NCBI GenBank assembly: GCA_021234155.1
Contig: JAJEKV010000027.1
Span: 2,601,167 to 2,665,166, forward strand
Source: Isoetes taiwanensis
Taxonomy: Eukaryota; Streptophyta; Lycopodiopsida; Isoetales; Isoetaceae
Direction: 5' to 3'
DNA: 64,000 bases
Shown piece after piece: positions 10,039 to 20,705 of this stretch. Each line of letters opens with the position of its first letter. Position 1 is the stretch's first letter. Under the pieces are notes generated by a model. That model made no database searches, was not told the origin of the DNA, and was given only the letters and a program-made list of their open reading frames with translations. A program made the position numbers and the translations under genes.

Positions 10039-11298
10039 TCATACGGGTTGGGAGTGTGCTTCTTGACAAACTCGCGTCGAAGACTTTATTGGATTTTTAA
10101 GTGTCTTTGGCAAGTCTAACACGTAGGATTGGTTACCCACTCTCTTGACTATTTTGAATGGTCCGCCCACCTTGGAGCAAGTTTCTTGCAATTCCGAAAC
10201 TTCGCATTTCACCTTGATTTTGAGCCACACATTGCCAACTTCAAAGCGCATTTGTTGATTGCTTGTCGGTGATGCTCTTTTGGCGACTCCTTGCTGCTGG
10301 GAGATATCCCGTACTTCTTCTACGAGCTGCGCATGTCGCCACCGGCATTTGTTGGGAGACTTCCACTTTTGACACGGGATTGTGCCAAGTGTGCGGAGTT
10401 AGGCATTGGTAGCGTGGTTGATCATGAGCGGCGACATTTGGGATGATTCTGCTTGGTGCTATTATGCATAAACTCCACCAAGTGAATAAATTCCTCCACA
10501 TACCTTGCTTGTTCCGGACATAGTTTGAACATGTCTTCCAAAATTCTATTGACGCCTCTGTTTGCCCATCCGTTTGTGGATGATAGGCCGTGCTCATTGA
10601 TAACTTCGTTCCAATATCGTTGTGAAGAGGTCACGCCGGAAAGTAGCGATGAACCGGATCTCGATGGGAGATAATTTCCCTTGGCATGCCATGAAGTGCG
10701 AAAATCTCTTTGGTGAAGAGTTTTGCGGTAATCCCATAGCCCGTGTAATAGTGGTCACGCAAGGCACAAAATGGGCCATCTTCGACAACTTGTCGCCGAC
10801 CGCGACCATCAAAGCATCCTTACCTCTTAGCGTTCTTGGCAATCACATTTATAAAATCCATGGCGACCTCCCACTTAGCGTTTGGTACAGCTAATGGTTC
10901 CAAAGCGCCTGGAATTGAAGTTGTTACGCTTTTTCTTTGGCATAGGCTGGCACTCCTTGATGTGGCGAGCTATCATTTCTTCATTCTGGCCAATAGTAGC
11001 GCTCGCGCACTTTGAAATATGTCTTCATGAATCCTGCGTGGCCAGCTATTGGGCTGTTGTGGGTGTCGTGGAGGATCAACTTTCTTACTCCGGATGATTA
11101 AAGCGCGCACAACTTGTTCTTATGGTATAGGGAGGTTACCTTCCTTTTTAAAGTTTTGAAGGTTTCCCTCTCCTTGTGCATTCTCGCTTCCTTGGACAAG
11201 TTTGCCCATACTTCTTTGAAGTCCACATCCGTTGGCAAGGTTTCTTCTATCTTTTTCGAAATTTGAAGGCGTCGAGATTGCATTGCGGTCGCGCTCAC
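10039..11298 (-). pseudogene. E2 integrase
   Basis: Integrase in several frames. 11098-11298 holds the segment before the HHCC region. 10594-10842 reads KDALMVAVGDKLSKMAHFVPC, the D-containing strand of the DDE core. 10241-10597 begins MSTAYHPQTDGQTEASIEFW, the motif leading to the catalytic Glu. 10039-10251 reads GGPFKIVKRVGNQSYVLDLP, the C-terminal GPF/Y module. Frameshifts separate these pieces. The chromodomain follows at 9750-10019. Together they make a typical chromovirus integrase. Confidence 0.85.
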
Positions 11299-11329
11299 GG
11301 TTGTTAGCGGATGCCTTGAAAGGCGCGCG

Positions 11330-11690
11330 CTACCACATTAAGCTTCCGGGTTTGTAGACTATCTCAAAGTCATACTCCTCGAGAAATTCCATCCACCTTC
11401 TACGCCTCAGTTGAGATGTGGTTGCGTGAATCATTGGAGGCTCGGTGATCGGTGTCCAGCTGGAATTTCCTCCCTAAGAGGTAATGCCTCGATTCTCAAT
11501 GCTCGACAAGCGCTAGCAGCTCTTGATCGTCGTCGGGTAGCAGCGTTTGGCGTCGTTCATTTTCCTTGAGTAAATGCGCTATTACTCGTTCTTCTTGCAT
11601 CAAAGACTTTGCACTTTTGTGGCTATCTTGCTTGCATCCGTTGCCACTAATTTGTCCTTTTAGGTTCTGGCGAGGGGTCAAGGCAGGCGG
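11330..11690 (-). pseudogene. E2 RNase H
   Basis: The frame at 11496-11681 contains VIAHLLKENERRQTLLPDDD then QELLALVE, the Glu-containing helix of Ty3/gypsy RNase H. Immediately beyond, a second frame reads RHYLLGRKFQLDTDHRAS (about 11440-11490), giving the third catalytic Asp in TDH. The frames are one shift apart. Order between RT and integrase is as expected. Confidence 0.75.
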
Positions 11691-11799
11691 TTGTCAAGGC
11701 TTTCTTCAACAATTCAAATCCCGCTTGGGCTTTCTTGAGCCAATGGTCTGCCAAATTTTGACTTTCTCGCCTTTGTTAAGTCCGTCGGTGGGGCTGCTA

Positions 11800-12715
11800 T
11801 CTTTGCGAAGTTCTTTCACGAACTTCTGTAATCTTGCTGAGGCCAAGGAAACTTCGACCTCATGGACATTCTTTGGTGCGGCCATTGGATTCTTTGCCCG
11901 ATCTTAGCGAGTGCAGCCGAGATTCCTACCGCTGAAATCACATGGCCAGGGGTATTCCACCTTCTGCATTTGGTGACACCCGACAACTTGGCATGGCCCG
12001 ATGCCTCCTTAACTTCTCCGGCACCTTCGGCGTCTTTGAGCATGCTCTTGAATGGATTTTCTTGTACACGGGAATGTAGGTCAAAGAATACTATCACAAA
12101 GGTGTCCAAGTATTCTCACGAAGATGTCGTTCATGAGTCTCATGAGCGTGGCTGAAGGCGTTGGATAGCCCAAATGGCATTCACGGTGAATTCATAATGC
12201 CCATACCTGGTCTGAAAGCCGTTTTGTGGATGTCCTCTTCTTTTATTACGATTTGGTGGTATCGACCTTGGGTCGATCTTGGAAGACCTTTGCCCCTTGG
12301 AGCTGATCCATCAAATTAAATACGATATGGGAAGTGCGTGCGTACTTGTTCTTGATGGTGTGCTTGTTCAATGCGTAATCTATGCATCCTCAAGCTTCCA
12401 TCCTTCTTCTTGACAAAGAGGATGGGTGCCCCAAATGGTGAGACACTAGAGGCGATGAAGCCCTAGATTGAGCAACTCTTGTAGTTGCTTCTTCCATTCT
12501 GTAAGTTCATGTGTGGTCATTCTATATGGGGCCTTGCTTGTCGGCTTGGTCCTGGCTCGAGGTGCTATCTCACACTCTACTCCCCACATAAGGAGGAAGT
12601 TTCTCGATCTCATCGGAAAGAGATCGTGGAACTCCGTAATCAAGTTGGCGATTGGTTTGGGTAACTTGCGGCGCCTTGTCTTCCTTTGCTTTCTTAGTCT
12701 CTTGTTCCTCAATCT
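11800..12715 (-). pseudogene. E2 reverse transcriptase
   Basis: RT of E2 on the minus strand. The frame 12446-12712 contains LITEFHDLFP and the [19 protein letters not shown] primer-grip-side motif that opens gypsy RTs. Near 12340-12400 another frame reads [15 protein letters not shown] (the DYRxLNxxT motif). At 12070-12109 the sequence reads TFVIVFFD followed by LHSRVQE, the catalytic FFDD box with the second Asp lost at an indel. Continuous reading is not possible. Confidence 0.8.
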
Positions 12716-12779
12716 CGAGTTTGAAGATGTATGATACCTTCTCGCTCCTTATAGATTTGGCGACTTCTTAGCGGACATA

Positions 12780-13130
12780 CATTGCATGATGGGGTAACTT
12801 CTTTACTGTGATCTCAATGGCTTTTTCGAGGCGTTGGGAAGGTCACCTTCAGCTTCCACAATCGATGATGGCCCTGCTGGTCCAAGGTACTCCATTCCAA
12901 CGATCAAGTCGTATTTGCCAATGCCCATTACTTCTGCCCCAATCGGATATTAATCCACGGCAAGTCAATGTCGAAGTTGATTCTCTTCCGGTTGTATGTC
13001 TTCTTGCCCGCTTGCCAAGATTACGGGCCTTGGTTTGGACTTTAGGGGTTTCAGTTTCATCATTTCAACCATCTTTGGGGATCTTGAAGTTATGGCTACT
13101 TCAGTCTATCAAGACTATGAAGGATTTGGC
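12780..13130 (-). pseudogene. E2 aspartic protease
   Basis: Around 13085-13125 the minus strand reads VLID, a TGA stop, then SSHNFKIP. The gypsy protease active site is normally DSGSSHNF or DTGSSHNF, so the motif is present with a stop and a lost Gly-containing codon. It lies between gag and RT. The remaining domain is not in one frame. Confidence 0.6.
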
Positions 13131-13189
13131 CTTTGCCTTCCCCTTTGTGGTGATTACTTTATCTTTGGGTCTCTGCGCAAATTACGTAT

Positions 13190-14430
13190 CTATGGCGGCG
13201 AAGATGTGGCACTCACCTGAATGTAATCGCATGCCTCCCTCGCCCGTCCTCGTCGACGGAGTGTCCCATCCGCCCAACTCTGCTGGCTGAGCTCATAACA
13301 AATGGGCGGTTCGCTGTTCGGTGGCCGGTGGAAACATCTAAAAGCAGCTGCTTCTCCATGCATTCTGTCTTTTCTCCTTGGGCAAGCTTTTGTAGGAAGG
13401 ATCGTCGTCTTTGCTTCGGTAATTGGACCCTTCTGTTTGTCCTTGAAGGACACACTGCTTTCTTTCTGTTGTTTCCCACGGTTTGCTATTATATGGGGAC
13501 TTGTTTGGGCTTTTTGGCTGCCCTAGGGTTGTAGCTTCTGTTGCTTTCCCTTTATCACGATAGTATGGTTTGCCTGCGGCGCTGCTCTGCGGCCCCGATC
13601 CTTGCAAACTAATTGCCTTGGACTCCGCGGACATTGTTTGGGGTCTATTGCCCGCACTGAGTTTTCGAGCTCTTCGTTCAACCCTTCTATGTAGCTTTTC
13701 TTTGCGTGTTTCATTTCGGCCGGCACATATAGCCTTAGTCTCATAAACTCCTCGGTGTATACGCGACCGTTTTGTATCCCTGGCGCAATTTGTAAAAGCT
13801 GGCTTTGCATCATGTTCGACTTGTGTTCAGGGGACATAGTGTCTCTTGAAAGCTTTTGAGAACTTCTTGAGGCGGCATCGTCCTGCTCAACCCATGGGCT
13901 TTGGCATAGCCCTTCCACCATATTCGTGTGGCTCCTTTCGGGTTGGCTGGCCGCCGCTACCCGCGCCTTTGTCTTTGTCCTTCATGCCATAGGCATTGCC
14001 GTACTCACTCATCTCGTCGGCCATGCCTCCGCCTCAAGGCCGGATCTGTTCGCGCCAGAATTGTTCGAAGTTTCAGGGCTTTCCACACATTACCTAGTCT
14101 TTGAGAGTCCACCTTCCTCACGGTAATCGAGGGTCTTAGTGTCATACACTGCTGGGTCTCTACGGTCCGGCACTGCTTTCGGGCTCTTTTGGGACTTCGA
14201 GTCAGAGGTTGAGCTTGATTGAGGTCTAAATGTTTGGGGACCTCCTTCTCTTACTCCTTCTCTTGTCTTTCCCCGATTTTTGGGGTGTCGTTTGTGCCCG
14301 GTGATGCTTGGGCTGCGAGTAGGGCCTTTATGCGGTCGGCTCCATTAGCATCTGCGACATCTCCTCTTACGGGGTCATGGGACCATATCCTTGAAGAGGT
14401 TTACGGGGATGGGTTGCCTGTCGGGGAGTC
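13190..14430 (-). pseudogene. E2 gag
   Basis: The frame 13523-13921 (132 codons) contains SPEHKSNMMQSQLLQIAPGI, EEFMRLRLYV, and AKKSYIEGLNEELENSVRAI, which together are a retrotransposon gag C-terminal capsid region. Upstream frames to about 14430 contain NFEQFWREQIRP and GMKDKDKGAGSGGQPE. The nucleocapsid part (13190-13450) is lysine-rich and serine-rich, with a PNKSPYNSK stretch; I cannot make out a full CCHC knuckle. Homologous gag is present in E1 at 2861-3890. Confidence 0.65.
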
Positions 14431-14676
14431 TCTTGATCCATGTTGGGCCTCTGTTTTGTTCGGCCGGATTCGTTGTTCCCTATCTGCACACACGGTTGGT
14501 TATGGTTGTCGGGTTAGTTTTATTTGTTCTCTTTGCTTTATCATTGATGTTGGTATAATTGTGGGGAAGAAATTACATCAACAAAACATTCCAATTGCAA
14601 AAGGACAAAGAAATTATATTCATATTTTATAATATGCTAATACAAAATTAAAAAACTTAGGGATCAAGATTGCTAA
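14431..14676. other. AT-rich spacer between ORF-b and gag of E2
   Basis: A+T-rich from 14530 to 14670 with no supported frame. Comparable spacers separate the ORF blocks in E1. Confidence 0.5.
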
Positions 14677-16241
14677 CTAATCTTGATGTCGCCGTGCGAG
14701 GATGGATTGTCCTCTAGGAACTTCTTCACTTGGGCGTTCCCTTTGAATGACCCAAGTTCCTAAGGACATTGGCTGAAGATCCACCACAAAGGCTCTCGCC
14801 AAGTCTTCCACTTTCTGCGATTCGGAGGTATAAGCTGCGATGATCCGCCGATCTTCTTCCTTGCTTTTGTAAGGTATGGCGAAGTCGAAAACATCGAGTG
14901 CTACTGCTCTCTTCACCAGGATGGCATACTCGGTGTTGAGGGGCAAACGTGCATGCCGACCAAATCCTGAGAGTGCAATTAGCATCGACACTCCTTCCTC
15001 GCCTCTGGGGGTGAATTTGCGGTGAATTACCGCTATTCTTCCATCCATTAGCAGGGGAAGGTAATACCGCTAACGACACATGCCGTTGCGAGGCCAATCC
15101 TCGCCACTTTCGGTATCCGTGTGCTGTAATCCGCTTGCAAAGTCATCAACCTCCACCGTGGTGAGCTCCCAGTAGTCTCTCATATTCTTCTGAAGCCCTC
15201 GGTCTAACTTCGCCTCTTCTCTCGGGGGAGGTGCTGCGGGAAGAGCTTGCCCCGTTAGGATGTTAGAGGGGCGTGGCGCGATCCCCATCTGTTCCTGTAG
15301 GGCAAGGAACTCTTCCTCCGTCGGTAGTTTGTCCGCGGCCTTGTCTGCCTCCATGATCTGCCTGATGCTCTGTTGTAGGCTTGGATGTCGGAGGTGGACT
15401 CTCCCGTGTAAGTGTCGGCTTCCCTTATTTGGGGGAAGTCGGATGCTCCTCGGACGATGAAGTCGCCCAAGTCCGTTCTTGAGGAGTTGGTGCAGCAACT
15501 CTTGGTCGGTACTCCTTTCCCACTTTCAGGGAGGTTTTGGATGTAAACTTAGAAGCGAAAAACTCCTCGCCCTCGACAATAATGGGGGCTAGGCTTGTAA
15601 TGCCTAGCCCCAGGGGTGGCGCGACTCTAAGAGTTTGCCGGCTTCTCTCGAAGTCCTGCCACTCTTGCTCTGCTTGTCGCCGCTCCTCTGCTAGGTCGAG
15701 CTCGACATAGTCTTCCTCCTCTTCCGATTCCTCTTCCCCTGAGTCCTCCTCTTCTTTCCCTTCCTGCTCCTGTTCGTATTGCGTAAGGAGCCGTTGTTCT
15801 GCTGCTATGGCTATTGGGTCCACGTCCATGGGGGGGATGGAGGTTTCCCCCACAGTGTTCTCGGCACGATGGGTAAGAAAAATTGCCAAGGCAGTGTTGA
15901 AAGAGAAATATTTGGTCCTATTGACAGTTAGGACCATTGGCTCGGGTGTGCGCTGCGCCTTGTTTGTCAGGTATTTGGCAATGTTTGGAACATCACCTAA
16001 AAGGCGCTGCGGGGATTGCCTAGGAACAAAGAACCCTATGCAAGGTGGGAGCTGCACTAGTCTTTGGTTCTACCCTAGCTTGGAATTGAGGCAGCAGGAC
16101 TCTCTCTTGTAGGCTGGGGTTGCGTCGCGAGTTGCTTGGACATCTACCTCTTTCCGGAAGACATGGAAAATTTGGTCGATGTCGGCCTCGCCGGCATATG
16201 CTGGTATTTGCGGCCATACCATCTGAAATCGAGGTTGCCAT
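14677..16241 (-). pseudogene. E2 ORF-b: acidic protein upstream of gag, unknown function
   Basis: ATG at 16241 in an ACCAATGGCA context, conserved at 41912 and 54482. The main readable frame (15425-16057, 210 codons) contains NIAKYLTNKAQRTPEPMVLT, SFNTALAIFLTHRAENT, then a strongly acidic tract (about 25 Glu/Asp in 45 residues, around 15690-15770), then FERSRQTLRVAPPLGLGI. Frames 15070-15498 and 14677-15048 continue it and end near 14677. I recognise no family. A TATA box lies 116 bases upstream (16357-16365). In the copies at 41809 and 54369 only the first 35 or so codons remain, fused to P sequence. Confidence 0.5.
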
Positions 16242-16356
16242 TGGTTAAGCTGCGAAAGAGGGTATCAAGCGGTTGCAAGAGCACCTCAGGGGAGCTGGAA
16301 AATCGGCTAAGAAGGCAGGAACAAACTTGTAGGGTGCCTTGTGTGTAATGAGGGGC

Positions 16357-16365
16357 CTATTTATA
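16357..16365 (-). promoter_or_regulatory. TATA box upstream of ORF-b
   Basis: Minus strand reads CTATAAATAGGCCCC, a strong plant TATA box, 116 bases before the ORF-b ATG. About 30 bases downstream is CATTACACACAAGG, a plausible start region. The same sequence is kept unchanged in the two other copies (42026-42034 and 54597-54605). Confidence 0.6.
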
Positions 16366-16555
16366 GAAAAGGGGAAAACCTAATTTTTGGATGACTTGGA
16401 AAATTCACGGGGTTGGGCAATTCTAGTCTATCTTGAGGTCAAAATGGGAATTTGAAGACTAGTTCAAGTGTTTGGCGTGGCTGGGTTACCTAAAAGATGC
16501 TATACAACAGGTTGGGAATTATTCGGGCAAGTTTTTTGTGAAGAAATGGTAGGAG

Positions 16556-16819
16556 GTCTCACGGCTTGCGCCTCGGCTCAAAAACTAAAGTTTAGTTTCT
16601 TGACCGGTAGCGGTATGAGACATCGATCTCATTTTGATCAAAACATGTCCAATTTGGATAAACTAAGGGTGTAAGAATGATGGGCTCATCAAATGGGGTA
16701 GAATCGACCCTTGTTTTGGTCGATTTGGGTATTTTTGGTTGAAGTTTTGGGCAAGGTCTCCACGGCTTTGCCTCGCTCAAAAACTAAAGTTTAGTTTTTA
16801 GTCCAGCGGTATGTGAGAC
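16556..16819. repeat. Two 66-nt hairpin repeats (copy 1, spacer between ORF-a and ORF-b)
   Basis: Hairpins at 16556-16621 and 16756-16819 within the A+T-rich spacer 16367-16950. The inner palindrome AAAACTAAAGTTTAGTTT is preserved. The outer stem, an 18-bp inverted repeat in copy 3 (54797-54863), is damaged here, for example CGGTAGCGGTATGAGA replaces GGCGCGAGCTGTGAGA. The damage falls on CAG/CTG bases. Confidence 0.7.
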
Positions 16820-16949
16820 ATCCATCTTTAAATGCGCAATTGTCCTATTTTACCAAAATAAAAGCTAAAAAACTTGCTAACTTATCCTAATTAAGCAAGT
16901 TCGGATAATTAAAGTACTCAAAATTGTTCTATTATCACAAAAATTTTCG

Positions 16950-18245
16950 ATTATTTACAAAGCGTTTAGAGGCGTTCTCCCTTGATCGCAGTAGCAAGTT
17001 GCATGTCTTGCCTCATCGAGTCACTAAGCTTAGCATGGACGATTACAAGCTGTGGAGTCTTCAAAATCTTTGCACTATCTTCTACTCATTTGCTTCACGG
17101 GTCGCGGCGACATCTCATCTCGTGACCGTAGTCTGTCCTAAAATCCCGCATCACTTCTCTAACTAGCCGAGCAAAGGGGCGCGGGGAATCAGGAGGGCAG
17201 TAGCTGCGTTGGAAGTGTCAGTTCCAGCAGGTGCTCTCTCTTTCGAGTTGTTTCTTGGTGAGCTTCTTAAATGCGGGCTTTTAGGGGGCTTTGGGCTTGG
17301 GTGGTGGCGGTCTTAGGGTCTGCTGCTTGGTTGGGTGTCCTCCTTCAATGGCCACGACCTGTTCTCTGGTAGTACTTGTCGTATGCCTCCCACTCCTTCA
17401 TGTAGGCATTGTGCTCCCGCATCTTACGTTCATAGATCTTTCTGCGAGATTGCGTGGCGTGGGACTCTCGGAGCAGGCGGGGTTGCTTTTTTCTGTCCCA
17501 TTTGGTGGGAGGGGGCTTCTTCAACGTGTCTGTTGCTCCTCCTCGGCCACTTCACCTTTCGGTTACTACGTTCAACTACTACTGTTCAGCGGTAGGGGAT
17601 TTGGAAGAACTTGCCCATACGTGTTGGGGTTATGTTCTTCGTCGAGAATCCTCAGGGGGTTGGGGGGGCGATCGGGTGGCCGTTCGGTAATGGTTATCTT
17701 GGGTTGGGCTTTTTCACCATGGGGCGTCCTTGAACTTCCTTGGGCTCCCCACCCATTTCCCCTTTCTTCTTTTTTGAGCTCCTCGACGATTTCTTCTCTT
17801 CTTCTTCCCTCTTCCTCTTCTTCTCTTCTCTTTTCCTTTCTCGGCGTTCGTATTTCACGATAAACCGGCGAGGTTCTGCTTCCTCTTCGGCTGAAGTCTC
17901 GGCTCCATCGCTCTGTTGCTCCTCCGCTTCCTTTTCTCGGATCCAGGCTTCGACTTGTTCTTCGACGGTCGGCTCTGGAGTGGGTATCCTCCTTTCCTCT
18001 CGGGCTTTGGTTCTCCTTTCCCGTGCGCTTCCTCCTCCTCTTCCTCAAGTACCTCGTCCTGCTTAGGGGTGTACTTCATCTTCTTCATTGTGTTGATTCG
18101 AAGGTTCTCCCTCACTTTCGAAGAAGGTGGATCGTTAGGGTTAGGGGAGGCTCTGCGACATCGCGTCGAATAAATTGGCATCGGCGGGCCGGTCGCTTCG
18201 CCCTAGGCGGGCTTTCCTCGCTTGACGTTTGCAAGTAGGTGCCAT
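16950..18245 (-). pseudogene. E2 ORF-a (copy 1): charged protein nearest the PBS
   Basis: Corresponds to ORF-a of the copies at 42630-43918 and 55205-56493. The ATG is at 18245 in a CAAACATGGCA context, but the following codons read MAPTCKRQARKA instead of [11 protein letters not shown] because of local changes around a CAG/CTG cluster. The frames 17855-18181 and 17572-18048 encode a Glu/Lys/Arg-rich coiled-coil-like middle and then a proline-rich stretch (ERPPDRPPNP). It is broken by several shifts. Confidence 0.5.
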
Positions 18246-18892
18246 GTTTGACGGATCGTCAATCGGATCTCGCGCCAAAAAGATGCGCCTTAGGGGGGAG
18301 GCTGGTTTCTAAAGGGAATGTTCAAATGAGGGGGTCTACTTCTATTTATGGCTTTTCAAATTTTTAGGTCAAACTTCAAGTTGCTTTATTTAACATGCTA
18401 AGATACTGTTTAGTTAAAACTTACACTTATTTCAGACTTTTTCACCTTATTGGTCTCGCAGTGTCGCCTACCGCCTCAAAAACTAAAGTTTAGTTTTTAG
18501 TCCGGTATGGTTGTGAGAGATCTCACACATTTTAAGTAATTTAAGTAATCAAATCATGCTATTCTTACTAATTCCTATCTTAGAATTAGCTTTACCCTAT
18601 TAGTTTTCTCAAATTCATCATGTTTAAGTGATCTTGGCTCAATGTCTCCGCGACTGCGCCTCGCTCAAAACTAACTTTTAGTTCTTGACCCGGTAGCGTG
18701 AGACGTAACTCCCACTGGAAAATTTTTGGCTTATTCTTTTTAGTCTTATTAAATTCCAATTCACTTAATTGTTACTAGCTTAGCATAAACTACAAAGATG
18801 AGAAAAAATTTCCCACTTTTGAAGCTTAAGGATCCTACCAAGTTAGTACTACTAGGACCATGGCGGTGCTTTGCTCTTGGTCTCCAAGAACA
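18246..18892. other. E2 leader with two hairpin repeats
   Basis: A+T-rich leader between the PBS and ORF-a. It holds two members of the 66-nt hairpin family (18453-18520 and 18644-18705), both with damaged outer stems but intact inner AAACTAAAGTTTAGTTT or AAAACTAACTTTTAGTT loops. No other gene seen. Confidence 0.65.
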
Positions 18893-18904
18893 TAGCTCGA
18901 TACC
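18893..18904 (-). promoter_or_regulatory. Primer-binding site of E2 (one CTG altered)
   Basis: Plus strand AGCTCGATACCA; the intact form at 44573-44584 is GCTCTGATACCA, the complement of TGGTATCAGAGC, the standard PBS pairing with initiator tRNA-Met. It lies one or two bases from the LTR end, as expected on the minus strand. Confidence 0.75.
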
Positions 18905-18905
18905 A

Positions 18906-20231
18906 TTTGACGTCCCCTACTGGTCATTATCACGATGCCGCACCCGTATACAACCAGGGTTCATCCCCATACCAGCTCCATGCGTCTGAGGGGCCCTCCA
19001 CGGATCATTGTGACCTTGCAGGAGTCCACAATGGGGAAGAATGAAGGGGTCATTTTACCCGTCTCCCTCGGGGCCTACCTAGCTGCTGGCGTAAAACATA
19101 CTACGTCGTAACATACATCAGATATCCACCTCGAAGGGTGGTGCATCAACATCTGCATAGACAAAGATCAGCCGCGATCTGAGAGGAAGTTCCTACCCAA
19201 GGCTGGAACCACGGGGGATGGGTGACAAGCTTGGGTCTCGAGTTCCTTGCGGGCGAGAATCATGCCGGTGGATTGGCTGGCATAAGAACATGGCATTGGG
19301 TTGTCCACTCCATCCGCCCCTCGTGCACACTTTGCGAGTAGGTTGAAAAGTGTTAGGACCCGGCAGTTGCGGGTGCATAGCCAAAGGGCTACTCTGGGGT
19401 TACATCTCCCGGGCCCGATGGGGCGGGGGTAGGGATCACTCCCACCGAGGTCTACATCTTGACCCAAGGTGACTAGAGGGCCTTGCCCTTATTGACTTAA
19501 CCCTTTGGAAGGTGAACCCCACCCCGCGGGTGTCGAGCCCATGCCTTGCCCACACTTTCGGTGGCAAGCCATTAGACCTAGTCACTCGATCCCGGTGAGG
19601 CCTTACACACCCGGAGGGATCGGTCAAGGGTCGTAACACGAACCTGCGTTCGAGCGGTCACCGTCCCTTCACCCACAACCGGTGAGGCTCTTGTACCTGG
19701 GCCGAAAACTAGTAATGCACTAAGAGGGACTAACTAGGAGCATCATCTACTAAGCTTTAAGTCTCTACCCCCTTCCCAATACAATGAGTTCACAGAATCC
19801 ATCCGTCCATCATATCAACATAATAAATAATAAAGAACTAATCTATCTCATAGAGTTAGGTTCTTTAGTTAGATCAATCTCGGGATCTACTTGGCTGCTA
19901 GGGGTGATCTAATAGGCTAAACCCTCTTTGGTTGAAGGCTGGAGTAAGGTTTATGCTATTTGATCGACCAAATACCTGATCCTAGTTCACTCCTCTCGAT
20001 CGAGGCGTCCATGTCTCTAAGATCGGTCGGAAGCCGGCGATTTATTGGACGTCTGGCGTCATCGTGGGAGTTGGAATCGACTCCTCGGTAGAATCGGGGG
20101 CTTGGAAGGTCTGTGGGCGAAAAGGGGAATGTTAGGGTTTGGTGCCTTATGTAGGCTATCAGTTAGGTTTAGGGTTCTCATGACCCTTGGTCTACCTTTA
20201 ATGGGTTAAAGGTCTAAAGGTGCGCGCATTG
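18906..20231 (-). repeat. LTR L1 (5' LTR of E2)
   Basis: Starts TTGACGTCCCC (TGTGACGTCCCC in L2) immediately beside the PBS and ends near GTGCGCGCA. L2 (44586-45919) and L3 (57160-58499) are close copies over about 1.33 kb; the right end also matches L0. No supported gene lies inside it. The right boundary is inferred from where similarity to L0 stops and could be a dozen bases further right. Confidence 0.75.
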
Positions 20232-20322
20232 CTAAGTGTGCGCACCCTTGCAAGTTGCCCCTAGGGCGTCCTTGCTTGGGTATACGTCGGCATTACCGTC
20301 GGGCGGCCGGCGATAATGCAGC

Positions 20323-20705
20323 GTGGCGGGCCTTGATTATGGTATCGTCTTGAGGCAGGTATATAAATCGAACGCACACACCTCAAAGAATCACGGTATC
20401 AACCAGCTCACGCCAATCAACCTCAATTTGGATCAACAAAGCAGGGAAGAAATTTTTCGGGCTCTTAATCCTCGATCTGGCCGTCCAAATTGGGTAGGTT
20501 TGGTTTCCGCGCCCGGACCGTCCGTCCGCCCTTAACCATTCTTCCTCATGACCACGCCAACCTGCTTTTGCGGTCGACCGCGATCCCTCATGGCCCGAGG
20601 AAAAAAAGGTTCACTTTGCCCACGACTTGAGAAACTCATGCCTCATGTCATGCCTAAAGTCCGCCAAAGCATTCTCAACCTCATGCAAAGCTTTGAAGGC
20701 CGCCG
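20323..20705 (+). pseudogene. P1 pre-protease region, N-terminal part
   Basis: Frames here read INQLTPINLNLDQQSREEIF and, further on, LMPHVMPKVRQSILNLMQ, continued in frame by the copy-2 ORF at 46194. It is the remnant between gag and protease. The gag domain itself is not present in the 800 bases between L1 and the protease motif, in any of the three copies. Confidence 0.5.

Larger units (their letters stand above)
8410..20231 (-). mobile_element. E2: complete M-type chromovirus, L0 to L1
   Basis: Minus-strand order from right to left: 5' LTR L1 (18906-20231), PBS (18893-18904), leader with two hairpins, ORF-a, spacer with two hairpins, ORF-b, gag, protease, RT, RNase H, integrase, chromodomain, 3' LTR L0. 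Total about 11.8 kb. The chromodomain at the integrase C terminus places it in the chromoviruses. Two additional ORFs between PBS and gag are unusual for that group. Every ORF is broken as sequenced, but many breaks coincide with CAG/CTG sites (see findings). Confidence 0.75.

Noticed and set aside
17291-17863. Long plus-strand frame rich in Leu, Ser and Phe as a membrane protein
   Set aside because: It is the complement of the Glu/Lys/Arg-rich coiled coil of ORF-a; the minus strand has an ATG in good context and a conserved start, the plus frame is its shadow. The same applies at 43150-44070 and 55695-56351.
19168-19639. Open minus-strand frames inside LTR L1 as genes
   Set aside because: The same positions in L2 and L3 do not keep the frames, and no domain is visible; they are chance frames in LTR sequence.
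20330-20410. Primer-binding site for P (TGGTATCG or GGTATCAACC)
   Set aside because: The matches are short, differ among the three copies and are not next to an identifiable P LTR.
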